Shown piece by piece: positions 38,356 through 47,454 of a DNA stretch of 64,000 nt. This DNA comes from Rahnella rivi (GTDB lineage Bacteria > Pseudomonadota > Gammaproteobacteria > Enterobacterales > Enterobacteriaceae), in contig NZ_JAFMOX010000060.1 in assembly GCF_019049655.1 (NCBI RefSeq), positions 62,001 to 126,000 of the forward strand, in the 5' to 3' direction. Position numbers and translations under genes: made by a program. Under the pieces are notes generated by a model. That model was not told the origin of the DNA. It saw only the letters and a list, made by a program, of their open reading frames with translations, and did no database searches. Numbering within the stretch: position 1 is the stretch's first letter; every line of letters starts with the position of its first letter.

Positions 38356-40812
38356 ATGTCGGAAATAAAACCAGAAATTATTCCTGAAAATACAGGTATC
38401 AGCCGGCGGACGTTGATGAAAAACTCCTCACTGGCCGGGCTGGCTCTTGCTGCAGGAGGCGTCTCGCTGCCATTTGGACGAAGTGCTTTAGCCGCGGCGA
38501 TAGGGGAAGGAAAACATCCCACGCCTGAGGATAAAGTGGTCTGGGGTGCCTGTTCCGTTAACTGCGGCAGCCGATGCGCATTGCGGTTACACATTCGCGA
38601 CGATGAAGTGTATTGGGTTGAAACGGATAATACCGGCAATGATATTTATGGTGATCACCAGGTGCGCGCCTGCCTGCGTGGGCGCTCCATGCGCCGGCGT
38701 ATGAATCACCCGGACCGGTTAAACTATCCGATGAAACGCGTGGGTAAGCGCGGAGAAGGTAAGTTTGTCCGCATCAGCTGGGAAGAGGCTTTTGACGAGA
38801 TTGCCAATAATCTGAAACGTATCGTCGCTAAATACGGCAACGAAGCGGTATATATCAACTACACCTCTGGCGTGGTTGGCGGCAACATCACCCGTTCATC
38901 GCCTTACGCCTCACTGGTAGCCCGCCTGATGAACTGCTACGGCGGTTTCCTCAGTCATTACGGCACTTACAGCACCGCTCAAATTTCCTGCGCCATGCCC
39001 TACACCTATGGTAGCAACGACGGCAACAGCACGTCTGATATCGAAAACAGCAAACTGGTGGTGCTCTTCGGTAATAATCCTGCCGAGACGCGCATGAGTG
39101 GCGGCGGGATCACGTACTACCTCGAAGAGGCGCGTCAGCGTTCCAATGCCCGCATGATCGTGATCGACCCGCGTTATACCGATACTGCAGCAGGGCGCGA
39201 AGACGAATGGATTCCCATCCGTCCGGGCACCGATGCCGCGCTGGTCGCCGGCCTTGCACATGTGCTGATCAGCGAAAATTTGGTGGATCAGCCTTTCCTG
39301 GATACGTATTGCGTGGGCTATGACGAAAAAACACTGCCTGCCGATGCACCCGCCAATAGCCACTATAAAGCTTACATTCTGGGTCAGGGTGCGGATGCCA
39401 CGCCCAAAACACCGGAATGGGCCTCGCACATCACCGGCATTCCGGCATCGCGAATCGTTAAGCTTGCGCGGGAAATCGGTCAGGCTAAGCCTGCGTACAT
39501 TTCTCAGGGATGGGGGCCGCAGCGCCAGGCCAACGGTGAGCTGACGTCACGCGCCATTGCTATGCTGCCAATTTTAACCGGTAACGTGGGTATTAACGGC
39601 GGTAACAGCGGCGCGCGTGAGTCGACTTATACCCTCACCATTGAACGAATGCCTGTGCTGGAAAACCCGGTAGAAACGCAGATTTCCTGTTTCAGCTGGA
39701 CCGACGCCATTGCGCGTGGCCCTGAAATGACGGCTAAAGCCGATGGTGTACGGGGTAAAGACAAGCTGGATGTGCCGATCAAATTCATCTGGAACTATGC
39801 CGGGAATACCATCACCAATCAGCATTCTGACATCAACAAAACTCACGATATTTTGCAGGACGATCAGGACTGCGAAATGATTGTCGTGATCGAAAACTTC
39901 ATGACCTCCTCAGCTAAGTATGCCGACATCCTGCTGCCTGATCTGATGACCGTTGAGCAGGAAGATATCATCCCGAATGATTACGCCGGAAATATGGGCT
40001 ATCTGATTTTCATTCAGCCAGCGACCTCGGCTAAGTTCGGGCGAAAAGGCATTTACGAGATGATGAGCGAAGTGGCGCGTCGTCTTGGGCCTGATGTTTA
40101 CGACAAGTTCACAGAAGGCCGTACTCAGCGTGAATGGTTGCAATATCTCTACGCCAAAATGCTGCTGAAGGACCCGGCGCTGCCTGCCTATGAAGCCTTG
40201 CGTGACATGGGAATTTATAAGCGCAAAGACCCTGCAGGGCATTTTGTCGCTTATAAAAAATTCCGTCAGGATCCGCAGGCTAACCCGCTTAAAACCCCGT
40301 CCGGAAAAATCGAAATTTACTCTTCTGCACTGGCAAAAATTGCCGGTGAATGGGAATTGAAAAAAGACGAAACCATCAGCCCGTTACCAGTGTATGCCTC
40401 GACCTTTGAAGGCTGGGACGATCCGAAACGCAGTCAGTTCCCGTTGCAGATGTTCGGTTTCCATTACAAAGCGCGCACTCACTCGACCTACGGCAATATT
40501 GATGTGCTGCAGGCCGCCTGCCGTCAGGAAGTGTGGATCAATCCACTGGATGCCAAAACCCGTGGCATTGAAAACGGCGACAAAGTGAAGGTCTTTAACG
40601 ATCGCGGTGAAGTGCGTGTCGCGGCAAAAGTGACGCCACGGATCATGCCCGGCGTTGTGGCTATGGGGCAGGGCGCATGGCATCAGGCCAACATGAAAGG
40701 TGACCGTATTGACCATGGCGCGTGTATGAACACGCTGACCACCCAACGCCCATCCCCGCTGGCGAAGGGAAATCCGCAACATACGAATCTCATTCAAATA
40801 GAAAAAATATAG
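38356..40812 (+). CDS. ynfE: Molybdopterin oxidoreductase catalytic subunit, YnfE type
   Basis: Exported bis-MGD molybdoenzyme of the DMSO reductase family, first gene of the dms-like operon. From the ATG at 38356 (GGAG upstream) it has 818 aa. The N-terminus carries a Tat signal (SRRTLMKNSSLAGLALAAG). The [4Fe-4S] FS0 motif is ACSVNCGSRCALRLH with a later Cys in VRACLRGRSMRRR. The presumed Mo-ligand Ser lies in HYGTYSTAQISCAM. It resembles E. coli YnfE (as I recall it) more than DmsA: GACSVNCGSRCALRLH, NDGNSTSDIENSKLVV, AGNTITNQHSDINKTHDILQ. E. coli YnfE has been linked to selenate reduction; the natural substrate here is unknown. Confidence 0.88.
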   Translation: MSEIKPEIIPENTGISRRTLMKNSSLAGLALAAGGVSLPFGRSALAAAIGEGKHPTPEDKVVWGACSVNCGSRCALRLHIRDDEVYWVETDNTGNDIYGDHQVRACLRGRSMRRRMNHPDRLNYPMKRVGKRGEGKFVRISWEEAFDEIANNLKRIVAKYGNEAVYINYTSGVVGGNITRSSPYASLVARLMNCYGGFLSHYGTYSTAQISCAMPYTYGSNDGNSTSDIENSKLVVLFGNNPAETRMSGGGITYYLEEARQRSNARMIVIDPRYTDTAAGREDEWIPIRPGTDAALVAGLAHVLISENLVDQPFLDTYCVGYDEKTLPADAPANSHYKAYILGQGADATPKTPEWASHITGIPASRIVKLAREIGQAKPAYISQGWGPQRQANGELTSRAIAMLPILTGNVGINGGNSGARESTYTLTIERMPVLENPVETQISCFSWTDAIARGPEMTAKADGVRGKDKLDVPIKFIWNYAGNTITNQHSDINKTHDILQDDQDCEMIVVIENFMTSSAKYADILLPDLMTVEQEDIIPNDYAGNMGYLIFIQPATSAKFGRKGIYEMMSEVARRLGPDVYDKFTEGRTQREWLQYLYAKMLLKDPALPAYEALRDMGIYKRKDPAGHFVAYKKFRQDPQANPLKTPSGKIEIYSSALAKIAGEWELKKDETISPLPVYASTFEGWDDPKRSQFPLQMFGFHYKARTHSTYGNIDVLQAACRQEVWINPLDAKTRGIENGDKVKVFNDRGEVRVAAKVTPRIMPGVVAMGQGAWHQANMKGDRIDHGACMNTLTTQRPSPLAKGNPQHTNLIQIEKI

Positions 40813-40818
40813 AAATTA

Positions 40819-40836
40819 GCGAAGGCCGATAAGGCG
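40819..40836 (+). repeat. REP-like fragment between ynfE and dmsA
   Basis: GAAGGCCGATAAGGCGT resembles one arm of the enterobacterial REP/BIME element (GTAGGCCGGATAAGGCGT) with one base missing and one changed. No second arm is seen, so it may be a remnant or coincidence. Confidence 0.35.
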
Positions 40837-40904
40837 TCGTACAGAAGTGGTCGTTAACGTTTCATCCCTTTGCTGTTTATGAAGGGATATTAAGGAGCAA
40901 GGAT

Positions 40905-43352
40905 ATGTCGAATAAAATGCAAGGAAATGCAGGGACAGCCGCAGGAATAAGTCGTCGAACGTTGATGAAAAATTCCGCATTGGTGGGACTGGTTGCCGCA
41001 GCCGGAGGGGTAACGATGCCTTTCAGGCAAGCGCAGGCGGCCGGCACTGCCACCGACAGCAAACTTACCGACGAAAAAGTGGTATGGAGTGCCTGTACGG
41101 TTAACTGTGAAAGCCGCTGCCCGTTAAGAATGCATGTTGTTGATGGTGAAATTCGTTATGTCGAAACCGATAACACCGGCGATGACAATTACGAAGGATT
41201 ACATCAGGTCAGGGCCTGTCTGCGCGGGCGCTCGATGCGTCGTCGAGTGTATAACCCTGATCGTTTGAAGTTTCCAATGAAGCGGGTGGGTGCGCGCGGA
41301 GAAGGAAAATTCATTCGTATTAGCTGGGAAGAAGCCTTCGAGACGATTTCTGGCAGCCTGAAAGACATCATCGGCAAATACGGTAATGAGGCAGTTTATC
41401 TCAATTACGGTACCGGAACGTTAGGCGGCACCATGACCCGTTCATGGCCGCCAGGCTCCACATTGATTGCCCGTCTGATGAATTGCTGTGGCGGTTATCT
41501 GAATCATTATGGTGATTACAGCTCGGCGCAGATCGCGGCAGGCCTTAATTATACCTATGGCGGATGGGCCGATGGTAACAGCCCGTCGGATATCGAAAAC
41601 AGCAAACTGGTGGTGTTTTTCGGTAATAACCCCGGCGAAACCCGGCTCAGTGGCGGTGGTGTGACTTACTATCTGGCGCAGGCACGGGAAAAGTCCAATG
41701 CCCGCATGATCATCATCGACCCACGTTATACCGATACAGCTGCAGGGCGTGAAGATGAGTGGATCCCTATTCGCCCCGGAACAGACGCTGCGCTTGCTGC
41801 GGCCCTCGCTCACGTGATGATCACTGAAAATCTGGTCGATCAGCCGTTCCTTGATAAGTATTGCGTCGGCTACGATGAAAAAACCTTACCTGCAGGCGCG
41901 CCTGCCAACGGGCATTACAAAGCCTACATTTTGGGTAGCGGGGAAGACGCAACGGCCAAAACACCTGAATGGGCGTCAAAGATCACCGGCATCACCGTAG
42001 ACAAAATTGTCAAACTTGCCCGTGAAATCGGTCAGGCAAAACCTGCGTTTATCGCACAAGGCTGGGGGCCGCAGCGTCATGCCAATGGTGAACTCGCGAC
42101 CCGTGCCATCGCAATGTTGGCAATTCTTACCGGCAACGTAGGGATCAATGGCGGTAACTCCGGTGCCTGTGAAGGATTCTACAGCCTGCCCTTTGTACGC
42201 ATGCCTGCTTTTGAAAACCCGGTAACGACCAGCATTCCGTTTTTCCTGTGGACCGATGCGGTTAAACGCGGGCCGGAACTGACCGCTTTAAAAGACGGTA
42301 TTCGCGGAAAAGATAAACTCAGCGTACCGATTAAGTTTATCTGGAATTATGCCGGTAACAGTCTGATAAACCAGCACTCTGAGATCAACCGCACGCACGA
42401 CATCCTGCAGGATGACAAGCAGTGTGAAATGATCGTGGTCATCGACAATCACATGACGGCGTCTGCCCGATACGCGGATATTATCCTGCCCGACTGCACG
42501 GCCTCTGAGCAGATGGATTTCTGTCTCGATGCCTCATCCGGGAATATGGCGTATGTCATTTTTGCCGATCAGGTCATCAAACCTCGTTTTGAATGCAAAA
42601 ACATTTATGAGATGACCAGCGAACTGGCAAAACGTATGGGCGTTGAGCAGAAATTTACGGAAGGCCGCACGCAGGAAGAGTGGATGCGTCACCTGTACCA
42701 GCAATCTGTGCAGGCCATTCCCGCGCTTCCAGATTTCGATACCTTCCGCCAGCAGGGGATTTTCAAGCAGCGTGACCCTGAGCAACACCACGTGGCGTAC
42801 AAATCATTCCGTGAAGATCCGCTTGCCAATCCTCTGGAAACGCCGTCGGGGAAAATTGAAATCTATTCGGCCGCGCTGGCTGATATCGCAGCGAAATGGC
42901 AGCTGGAAAAAGAAGACATTATCGATCCGTTGCCGGTTTACGCCGCCGGATTCGAAAACTATGACGATCCGCTGGCCAGCCGTTATCCCCTGCAACTGAC
43001 AGGTTTCCATTTCAAAGGTCGGGTGCATTCAACTTACGGAAATGTGGATGTGCTGAAAGCCGCATGCCGTCAGGAAATGTGGATTAACCCGATGGATGCT
43101 GCGCAGCGCGGTATCACCAATGGCGACATGATCCGCATCTTTAACGATCGCGGGGAAGTGCAGATTGCCGCGAAAGTGACGCCGCGCATGATGCCGGGTG
43201 TAGTCGCGCTTGGCGAAGGTGCCTGGTACACCCCTGACAGCAAAAGAATCGACCGTGCGGGCAGCATCAACGTACTGACTTCTCAAAGACCTTCACCGCT
43301 GGCGAAAGGTAACCCCTCTCATACCAACCTTGTGCAAGTGGCTAAGGTTTAA
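40905..43352 (+). CDS. dmsA: Dimethyl sulfoxide reductase catalytic subunit DmsA
   Basis: Periplasm-facing bis-MGD catalytic subunit of DMSO/TMAO reductase. It has 815 aa with a Tat signal (SRRTLMKNSALVGLVAAAG). The FS0 motif is ACTVNCESRCPLRMH with VRACLRGRSMRRR. DmsA-type signatures are LNYGTGTLGGTMTRSWPPGS, NHYGDYSSAQIA (the Mo-ligand Ser region) and GGWADGNSPSDIENS. It differs from its upstream paralogue in these blocks and matches E. coli DmsA much better. Two departures from E. coli as I recall it: Glu for Gly inside the FS0 Cys motif, and Cys for Arg in NSGACEG. It is followed by dmsB after 11 bp. Confidence 0.92.
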   Translation: MSNKMQGNAGTAAGISRRTLMKNSALVGLVAAAGGVTMPFRQAQAAGTATDSKLTDEKVVWSACTVNCESRCPLRMHVVDGEIRYVETDNTGDDNYEGLHQVRACLRGRSMRRRVYNPDRLKFPMKRVGARGEGKFIRISWEEAFETISGSLKDIIGKYGNEAVYLNYGTGTLGGTMTRSWPPGSTLIARLMNCCGGYLNHYGDYSSAQIAAGLNYTYGGWADGNSPSDIENSKLVVFFGNNPGETRLSGGGVTYYLAQAREKSNARMIIIDPRYTDTAAGREDEWIPIRPGTDAALAAALAHVMITENLVDQPFLDKYCVGYDEKTLPAGAPANGHYKAYILGSGEDATAKTPEWASKITGITVDKIVKLAREIGQAKPAFIAQGWGPQRHANGELATRAIAMLAILTGNVGINGGNSGACEGFYSLPFVRMPAFENPVTTSIPFFLWTDAVKRGPELTALKDGIRGKDKLSVPIKFIWNYAGNSLINQHSEINRTHDILQDDKQCEMIVVIDNHMTASARYADIILPDCTASEQMDFCLDASSGNMAYVIFADQVIKPRFECKNIYEMTSELAKRMGVEQKFTEGRTQEEWMRHLYQQSVQAIPALPDFDTFRQQGIFKQRDPEQHHVAYKSFREDPLANPLETPSGKIEIYSAALADIAAKWQLEKEDIIDPLPVYAAGFENYDDPLASRYPLQLTGFHFKGRVHSTYGNVDVLKAACRQEMWINPMDAAQRGITNGDMIRIFNDRGEVQIAAKVTPRMMPGVVALGEGAWYTPDSKRIDRAGSINVLTSQRPSPLAKGNPSHTNLVQVAKV

Positions 43353-43363
43353 CGGAGCAATAA

Positions 43364-43981
43364 ATGACAACTCAATATGGTTTTTATATTGATTCAAGCC
43401 GCTGCACAGGATGCAAAACCTGCGAACTGGCCTGTAAAGACTTCAAAAATTTAACGCCTGACGTTAATTTCCGCCGCATTTATGAATATGCCGGTGGCGA
43501 CTGGCAGAAGGACGGTGATGGCTGGAATCAGAATGTGTTCGCTTATTATCTGTCAATTTCCTGCAACCACTGCGCAGATCCAGCCTGTACCAAAGTGTGC
43601 CCGAGCGGTGCAATGCACAAACGTGAAGACGGATTTGTTGTGGTCAACGAAGACGTCTGTATTGGCTGTCGCTACTGCCATATGGCCTGTCCTTATGGCG
43701 CGCCGCAGTACAACGAAGCGAAAGGGCATATGACCAAATGCGACGGCTGTTATGAGCGCGTTGCGGAAGGTAAAAAACCTATTTGCGTCGAGTCCTGCCC
43801 GCTGCGTGCGCTTGATATGGCACCGATCGAAGAACTGCGTGCGAAATATGGCGATCTGGCAGAAGTGGCACCCTTGCCGGCTGCGCATTTTACGCACCCA
43901 AATATCGTCATTAAACCCAATGCGAATTGCCGTCCTGTAGGCGATACAACGGGTTATCTGGCTAACCCGAAGGAGGTTTGA
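43364..43981 (+). CDS. dmsB: DMSO reductase iron-sulfur subunit DmsB
   Basis: Electron-transfer subunit with four [4Fe-4S] clusters linking DmsC to the catalytic subunit. The 205-aa protein shows four Cys groups: CTGCKTCELACKDFK, CNHCADPACTKVCPSGA, CIGCRYCHMACPYGAPQYN and CDGCYERVAEGKKPICVESCP. There is no leader; the protein is carried out with the Tat-targeted catalytic partner. A single dmsB serves two catalytic genes. It ends in an AAGGAGG that is the ribosome site for dmsC. Confidence 0.96.
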   Translation: MTTQYGFYIDSSRCTGCKTCELACKDFKNLTPDVNFRRIYEYAGGDWQKDGDGWNQNVFAYYLSISCNHCADPACTKVCPSGAMHKREDGFVVVNEDVCIGCRYCHMACPYGAPQYNEAKGHMTKCDGCYERVAEGKKPICVESCPLRALDMAPIEELRAKYGDLAEVAPLPAAHFTHPNIVIKPNANCRPVGDTTGYLANPKEV

Positions 43982-43982
43982 G

Positions 43983-44840
43983 ATGGGAAACGGATGGCAT
44001 GAATGGCCTTTAATGGTCTTTACCGTGTTGGGGCAGTGTGTTGTAGGGGCATTTATCGTGCTGGCTATGGCATTACTGACTCAGCGCTCTGCAGAAGAGC
44101 AACGCCGTATTCACCTGTCGATGTTTTTCCTTTGGGCACTGATGGCGGTGGCGTTTATTGCTTCGGTCTTGCATCTGGGCTCACCGCTGCGCGCATTTAA
44201 CTCGCTCAACGGTCTCGGTGCTTCTCCGCTGAGTAACGAGATTGGCAGCGGTTCACTGTTCTTTGCGCTTGGTGGCATTTACTGGCTGCTGGCAATGATC
44301 AACAAAATGCCGCGCCTGTTGGGTAAAATTTGGCTGGTGGTCACTATGCTGGCGGGTATCGGGTTTGTTTACGCGATGTGCTGCGTTTATGAAATCAATA
44401 CTGTGCCTACCTGGAATAACCTTTACACCGCATTCAGCTTCGGACTGACAGTTCTGATTGGTGGCCCGGTTCTCGGCTATCTGCTGCTGCGTGGCGCGAA
44501 TATCCAGGGTTGTGGTCTGCGTCTGTTACCGGTAATCAGCCTGACAGGGCTGGTGATCAGTATGGTGCTGGTGGTGATGCAAAGTACAGGTCTGGCGAAT
44601 ATCCACAGTTCGGTTCAGGCGGCATCTGCATTGATCCCGCAATATGGCAGCTTGTCTGCATGGCGGCTGGTGCTGGTCATTCTGGGATTAGGCTGCTGGT
44701 TCTGTCCGTTGATCATGCGTAAACGTCCTGCGCTGCTCTCAATGATTCTGGCATTTGTGCTGGTCTTCTCGGGAGAACTGGTGGGACGCGCAATTTTCTA
44801 CGGTCTGCATATGACCGTGGGTATGGCGGTAAGCGGTTAA
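43983..44840 (+). CDS. dmsC: DMSO reductase membrane anchor DmsC
   Basis: Integral membrane subunit that oxidises menaquinol and anchors the complex. It has 285 aa with about eight hydrophobic helices, starting MGNGWHEWPLMVFTVLGQCVVGAFIVLAMALL. Conserved family features: FIASVLHLGSPLRAFNSLNGLGASPLSNEI, with the His important for quinol binding in E. coli, and GRAIFYGLHMTVGM near the C-terminus. It begins 1 bp after the dmsB stop. Confidence 0.95.
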   Translation: MGNGWHEWPLMVFTVLGQCVVGAFIVLAMALLTQRSAEEQRRIHLSMFFLWALMAVAFIASVLHLGSPLRAFNSLNGLGASPLSNEIGSGSLFFALGGIYWLLAMINKMPRLLGKIWLVVTMLAGIGFVYAMCCVYEINTVPTWNNLYTAFSFGLTVLIGGPVLGYLLLRGANIQGCGLRLLPVISLTGLVISMVLVVMQSTGLANIHSSVQAASALIPQYGSLSAWRLVLVILGLGCWFCPLIMRKRPALLSMILAFVLVFSGELVGRAIFYGLHMTVGMAVSG

Positions 44841-44862
44841 TTACAGAACTGTTATCTTTGTC

Positions 44863-44895
44863 TGGGGACGCCTCGCCGTCGGTGGCGCGTCCCCA
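44863..44895 (+). repeat. Strong intercistronic hairpin between dmsC and dmsD
   Basis: TGGGGACGC (44863-44871) pairs exactly with GCGTCCCCA (44887-44895). Three further GC pairs are possible (44875-44877 with 44884-44886). No T-run follows. It lies between the dmsC stop and the dmsD start and may lower expression of the chaperone genes or protect the upstream mRNA. Confidence 0.8.
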
Positions 44896-44913
44896 CGTAA
44901 AAATGAGTGAATT

Positions 44914-45522
44914 ATGTCAGCAGAATCAATAAGTTTAACGAGTAAAGTATTGGGTGCGATGCTGTACTATCCGCCAGCGTCGGAAGAGGTTCAGCCGCTG
45001 ATTGCGTTGTTGAAAACCAGCGACTGGGCTCCGTTATGGCCGTTTGCCACGGCCGAGATTAAGGCTCAGGCAGCCGAATTATTCGCACAAATCGATGAGG
45101 CAGAAGAAAGTGCCGGGCAGGCTTATCAGCGGTTATTTATCGGGCCGTACGCTTTGCCCGCTCCGCCGTGGGGTTCGGTCTATCTGGATAAAGAATCGGT
45201 AGTGTTTGGTGATTCAACCCTGGCACTGCGCCAGTGGATGCGTGAAAACCATATCGAACCGCTCCTGACGCAAGCTGAGCCGGAGGATCATATTGGCCTG
45301 TTACTGATGATGTGCGCATGGTTGGCTGAGAATTCCCCGTCATTGCTGAACGAGTTTATGGCGCAGCATTTATTGCCGTGGTCAGGCCGATACCTCGAAT
45401 TGTTGCAGCAAAAATCCGAACATCCGCTTTATCAGGGGGTTGCCCTCCTTGCCGGGTCGACATTGTCAGGCTGGCAGCAGCAACTGGCGCTGAAAATCCC
45501 TTCAGCAGATCTCTATTTCTGA
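44914..45522 (+). CDS. dmsD: Tat proofreading chaperone DmsD (TorD family)
   Basis: Cytoplasmic chaperone that binds Tat leaders of DmsA/YnfE-type proteins and holds them until cofactor loading is complete. The all-helical 202-aa protein matches E. coli DmsD: AYQRLFIGPYALPAPPWGSVYLDKESVVFGDSTLALRQWM, then PEDHIGLLLMMCAWLAEN, with the conserved EPxDH motif and LPWSGRYLELL. In E. coli dmsD is in the ynfEFGH operon, not next to dmsABC. Its stop overlaps the napF start by one base. Confidence 0.93.
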   Translation: MSAESISLTSKVLGAMLYYPPASEEVQPLIALLKTSDWAPLWPFATAEIKAQAAELFAQIDEAEESAGQAYQRLFIGPYALPAPPWGSVYLDKESVVFGDSTLALRQWMRENHIEPLLTQAEPEDHIGLLLMMCAWLAENSPSLLNEFMAQHLLPWSGRYLELLQQKSEHPLYQGVALLAGSTLSGWQQQLALKIPSADLYF

Positions 45523-46076
45523 TGAGCAATTCTGAAAGCGGAATGAGCGCTCGCCAGGTCAGCCGTCGCGGATTATTTCGCGGCTTGCTGGCTTCGGCGA
45601 AACAGACCAAAGAGCAGACCGCTGCACCAGCTGAATCACTCCCGCAGCGTCTGCTTCCCCGTCCTCCCCAGGCGGTGGCAGAATCCTTATTCCTCCAAAG
45701 ATGTAGCGGGTGCGGAAACTGCACCCAGGCTTGTCCGGTCGGTATGCTGCACCTTCAGGAAGGTAAGCCAGCCTTGAGCATTGAGTATGCAGACTGTGAT
45801 TTCTGCGGAGCCTGCACTCAGGCTTGTGAAACCGGCGCACTGGATGCCTCCGTCAGGGCGGATACCGGGTTACGACCTGTGCATTTGCCACAATGTCTCG
45901 GGCGAATGGATGATATGTGCAGGATGTGTGAAATTGCGTGTCCGCGCACGGCAATATTTTTTAATCAACAGAATCAGCCCTCCGTTGATGACGAAAAATG
46001 TGACGGCTGCGGGAAATGCAAACTTGTTTGTTATCATGGTGATATCAGATTGTCATTAAATCATCATGAAGCATAA
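45522..46076 (+). CDS. napF: NapF-like ferredoxin-type protein
   Basis: Cytoplasmic iron-sulfur protein with three or four [4Fe-4S] motifs, 184 aa from the ATG at 45522 (TGATG overlap with dmsD); an internal ATG at 45543 is possible. Cys groups: CSGCGNCTQACPVGM, CDFCGACTQACETGA, CRMCEIACPRTAI and CDGCGKCKLVCYHGD. The N-terminus SRRGLFRGLL resembles a twin-Arg motif but lacks a typical h-region. NapF normally works with periplasmic nitrate reductase NapA maturation; here it sits in a DMSO reductase operon, so a role in maturing these enzymes is inferred. Confidence 0.85.
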   Translation: MSNSESGMSARQVSRRGLFRGLLASAKQTKEQTAAPAESLPQRLLPRPPQAVAESLFLQRCSGCGNCTQACPVGMLHLQEGKPALSIEYADCDFCGACTQACETGALDASVRADTGLRPVHLPQCLGRMDDMCRMCEIACPRTAIFFNQQNQPSVDDEKCDGCGKCKLVCYHGDIRLSLNHHEA

Positions 46077-46209
46077 TCACACCGCTTGATTAACGATTTC
46101 AATCATCACCCTCCAGTTTGTGCGCAGACGGGTTTTTGCCAGATTGACATTTTATTCGCCGGTGGCATGATGCGCGCAATTTCTTCGTCTTTGTGGTCAT
46201 CAACGCCTT

Positions 46210-47355
46210 ATGTCCGCCTATTCCCGTCCCGTTTCACTGCTGCTTTGCGGACTTCTTCTGCTGACGATTTCTATCGCCGTTTTGAACACGCTTGTCCCTT
46301 TGTGGCTGAGCCACGAGCAATTGCCGACCTGGCAGGTTGGCCTCGTCAGCTCATCTTATTTTACCGGTAATTTACTCGGTACGCTGATCGCCGGTGGCCT
46401 GATAAAGCGTTTCGGTTTTAACCGCAGTTATTACTTGTCGTGCTTCCTGTTTGCCGGTGCTACCGCCGGTCTGGCGCTTTCCATGAGTTTCTGGAGCTGG
46501 ATTGGTGCACGTTTTATTGCCGGTGTTGGCTGTGCGTTGATTTGGGTGGTAGTGGAAAGCGCGCTGATGCGCAGCGGTACGGTGAAGAACCGCGGGCAAC
46601 TGCTGGCGGCATACATGATCATGTATTACATCGGTACCGTGGTTGGACAACTTCTGGTCGGTACTGTGCCAACGCAGATATTCAGCGTATTGCCATGGGT
46701 AACCTCGCTCATCGTTATCGCCATGTTACCGCTGCTGTTTGCTCATCTGCAAAATCAGGACAGCGAACAGCCCCGTCATTCAGTTTTACCCATGTTCCGC
46801 CGTCGTAATGCGCGTCTTGGAATTAACGGATGCATTATTTCCGGCATTGTTCTGGGATCGCTGTATGGGCTGATGCCGTTGTTCCTGACGCATCAGGGCA
46901 TGAGCGATGCCAATGTCGGCTACTGGATGGCGCTGCTGGTCAGTGCGGGAATTGTCGGGCAGTGGCCGGTAGGACGTCTTGCCGATCGCTATGGCCGTCT
47001 GATGGTTTTACGCATCCAGATTTTTTGTGTCATCCTCGGCAGCATTGCAATGCTCAGTGGTTATGCGATGGCTCCTACGCTATTTATTCTCGGATGCGCC
47101 GGTTTCACCCTTTATCCGGTTGCGATGTCGTGGGCGTGCGAGAAGGTCAGTTCTGAGGAGCTGGTGGCAATGAATCAGGCTCTGCTGATGAGCTACACCA
47201 TCGGCAGTCTTGCTGGCCCGACGATGACAGCGATGCTGATGCAGAGCTATTCCGACCGCCTGCTGTTTGTGATGATCGCGGTGGTTTCACTGGTCTATCT
47301 GGTGATGTTGATGCGCAAGGCCGATCAGAGCCACAACCCGGTGGCAGCCGCGTAA
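46210..47355 (+). CDS. ycaD: MFS transporter YcaD
   Basis: Predicted 12-helix major facilitator of unknown substrate, 381 aa (E. coli 382). MFS loop 2-3 motif [19 protein letters not shown], motif C-like [20 protein letters not shown], and the second-half loop [19 protein letters not shown] are clear. The C-terminus is short. In E. coli ycaC lies between dmsC and ycaD; here dmsD and napF do instead. It ends at a bidirectional terminator shared with convergent pflA. Confidence 0.92.
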   Translation: MSAYSRPVSLLLCGLLLLTISIAVLNTLVPLWLSHEQLPTWQVGLVSSSYFTGNLLGTLIAGGLIKRFGFNRSYYLSCFLFAGATAGLALSMSFWSWIGARFIAGVGCALIWVVVESALMRSGTVKNRGQLLAAYMIMYYIGTVVGQLLVGTVPTQIFSVLPWVTSLIVIAMLPLLFAHLQNQDSEQPRHSVLPMFRRRNARLGINGCIISGIVLGSLYGLMPLFLTHQGMSDANVGYWMALLVSAGIVGQWPVGRLADRYGRLMVLRIQIFCVILGSIAMLSGYAMAPTLFILGCAGFTLYPVAMSWACEKVSSEELVAMNQALLMSYTIGSLAGPTMTAMLMQSYSDRLLFVMIAVVSLVYLVMLMRKADQSHNPVAAA

Positions 47356-47394
47356 TGCTTAAAAATGGCTAACCTGACCTGAACCCAGCCCAAT

Positions 47395-47422
47395 AAAAAG
47401 ACGCCGAAGATGGCGTCTTTTT
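47395..47422. terminator. Bidirectional terminator between ycaD and pflA
   Basis: AAAAAGACGCC (47395-47405), 6-nt loop GAAGAT, GGCGTCTTTTT (47412-47422). A run of five T is present in both directions. Confidence 0.93.
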
Positions 47423-47454
47423 AGTTTCAAAAGCCTGTTGTCTGATCAGAAATA

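Noticed and set aside
40666..40673. KOPS-like GGGCAGGG on the plus strand
   Set aside because: A 7-defined-base motif is expected several times by chance in 64 kb, and I did not count both strands fully, so no polarity claim is justified.
38356..43352. Recent tandem duplication of dmsA
   Set aside because: The two genes fall into different subtypes (YnfE versus DmsA blocks) with differences throughout, so they are old paralogues rather than a fresh repeat.
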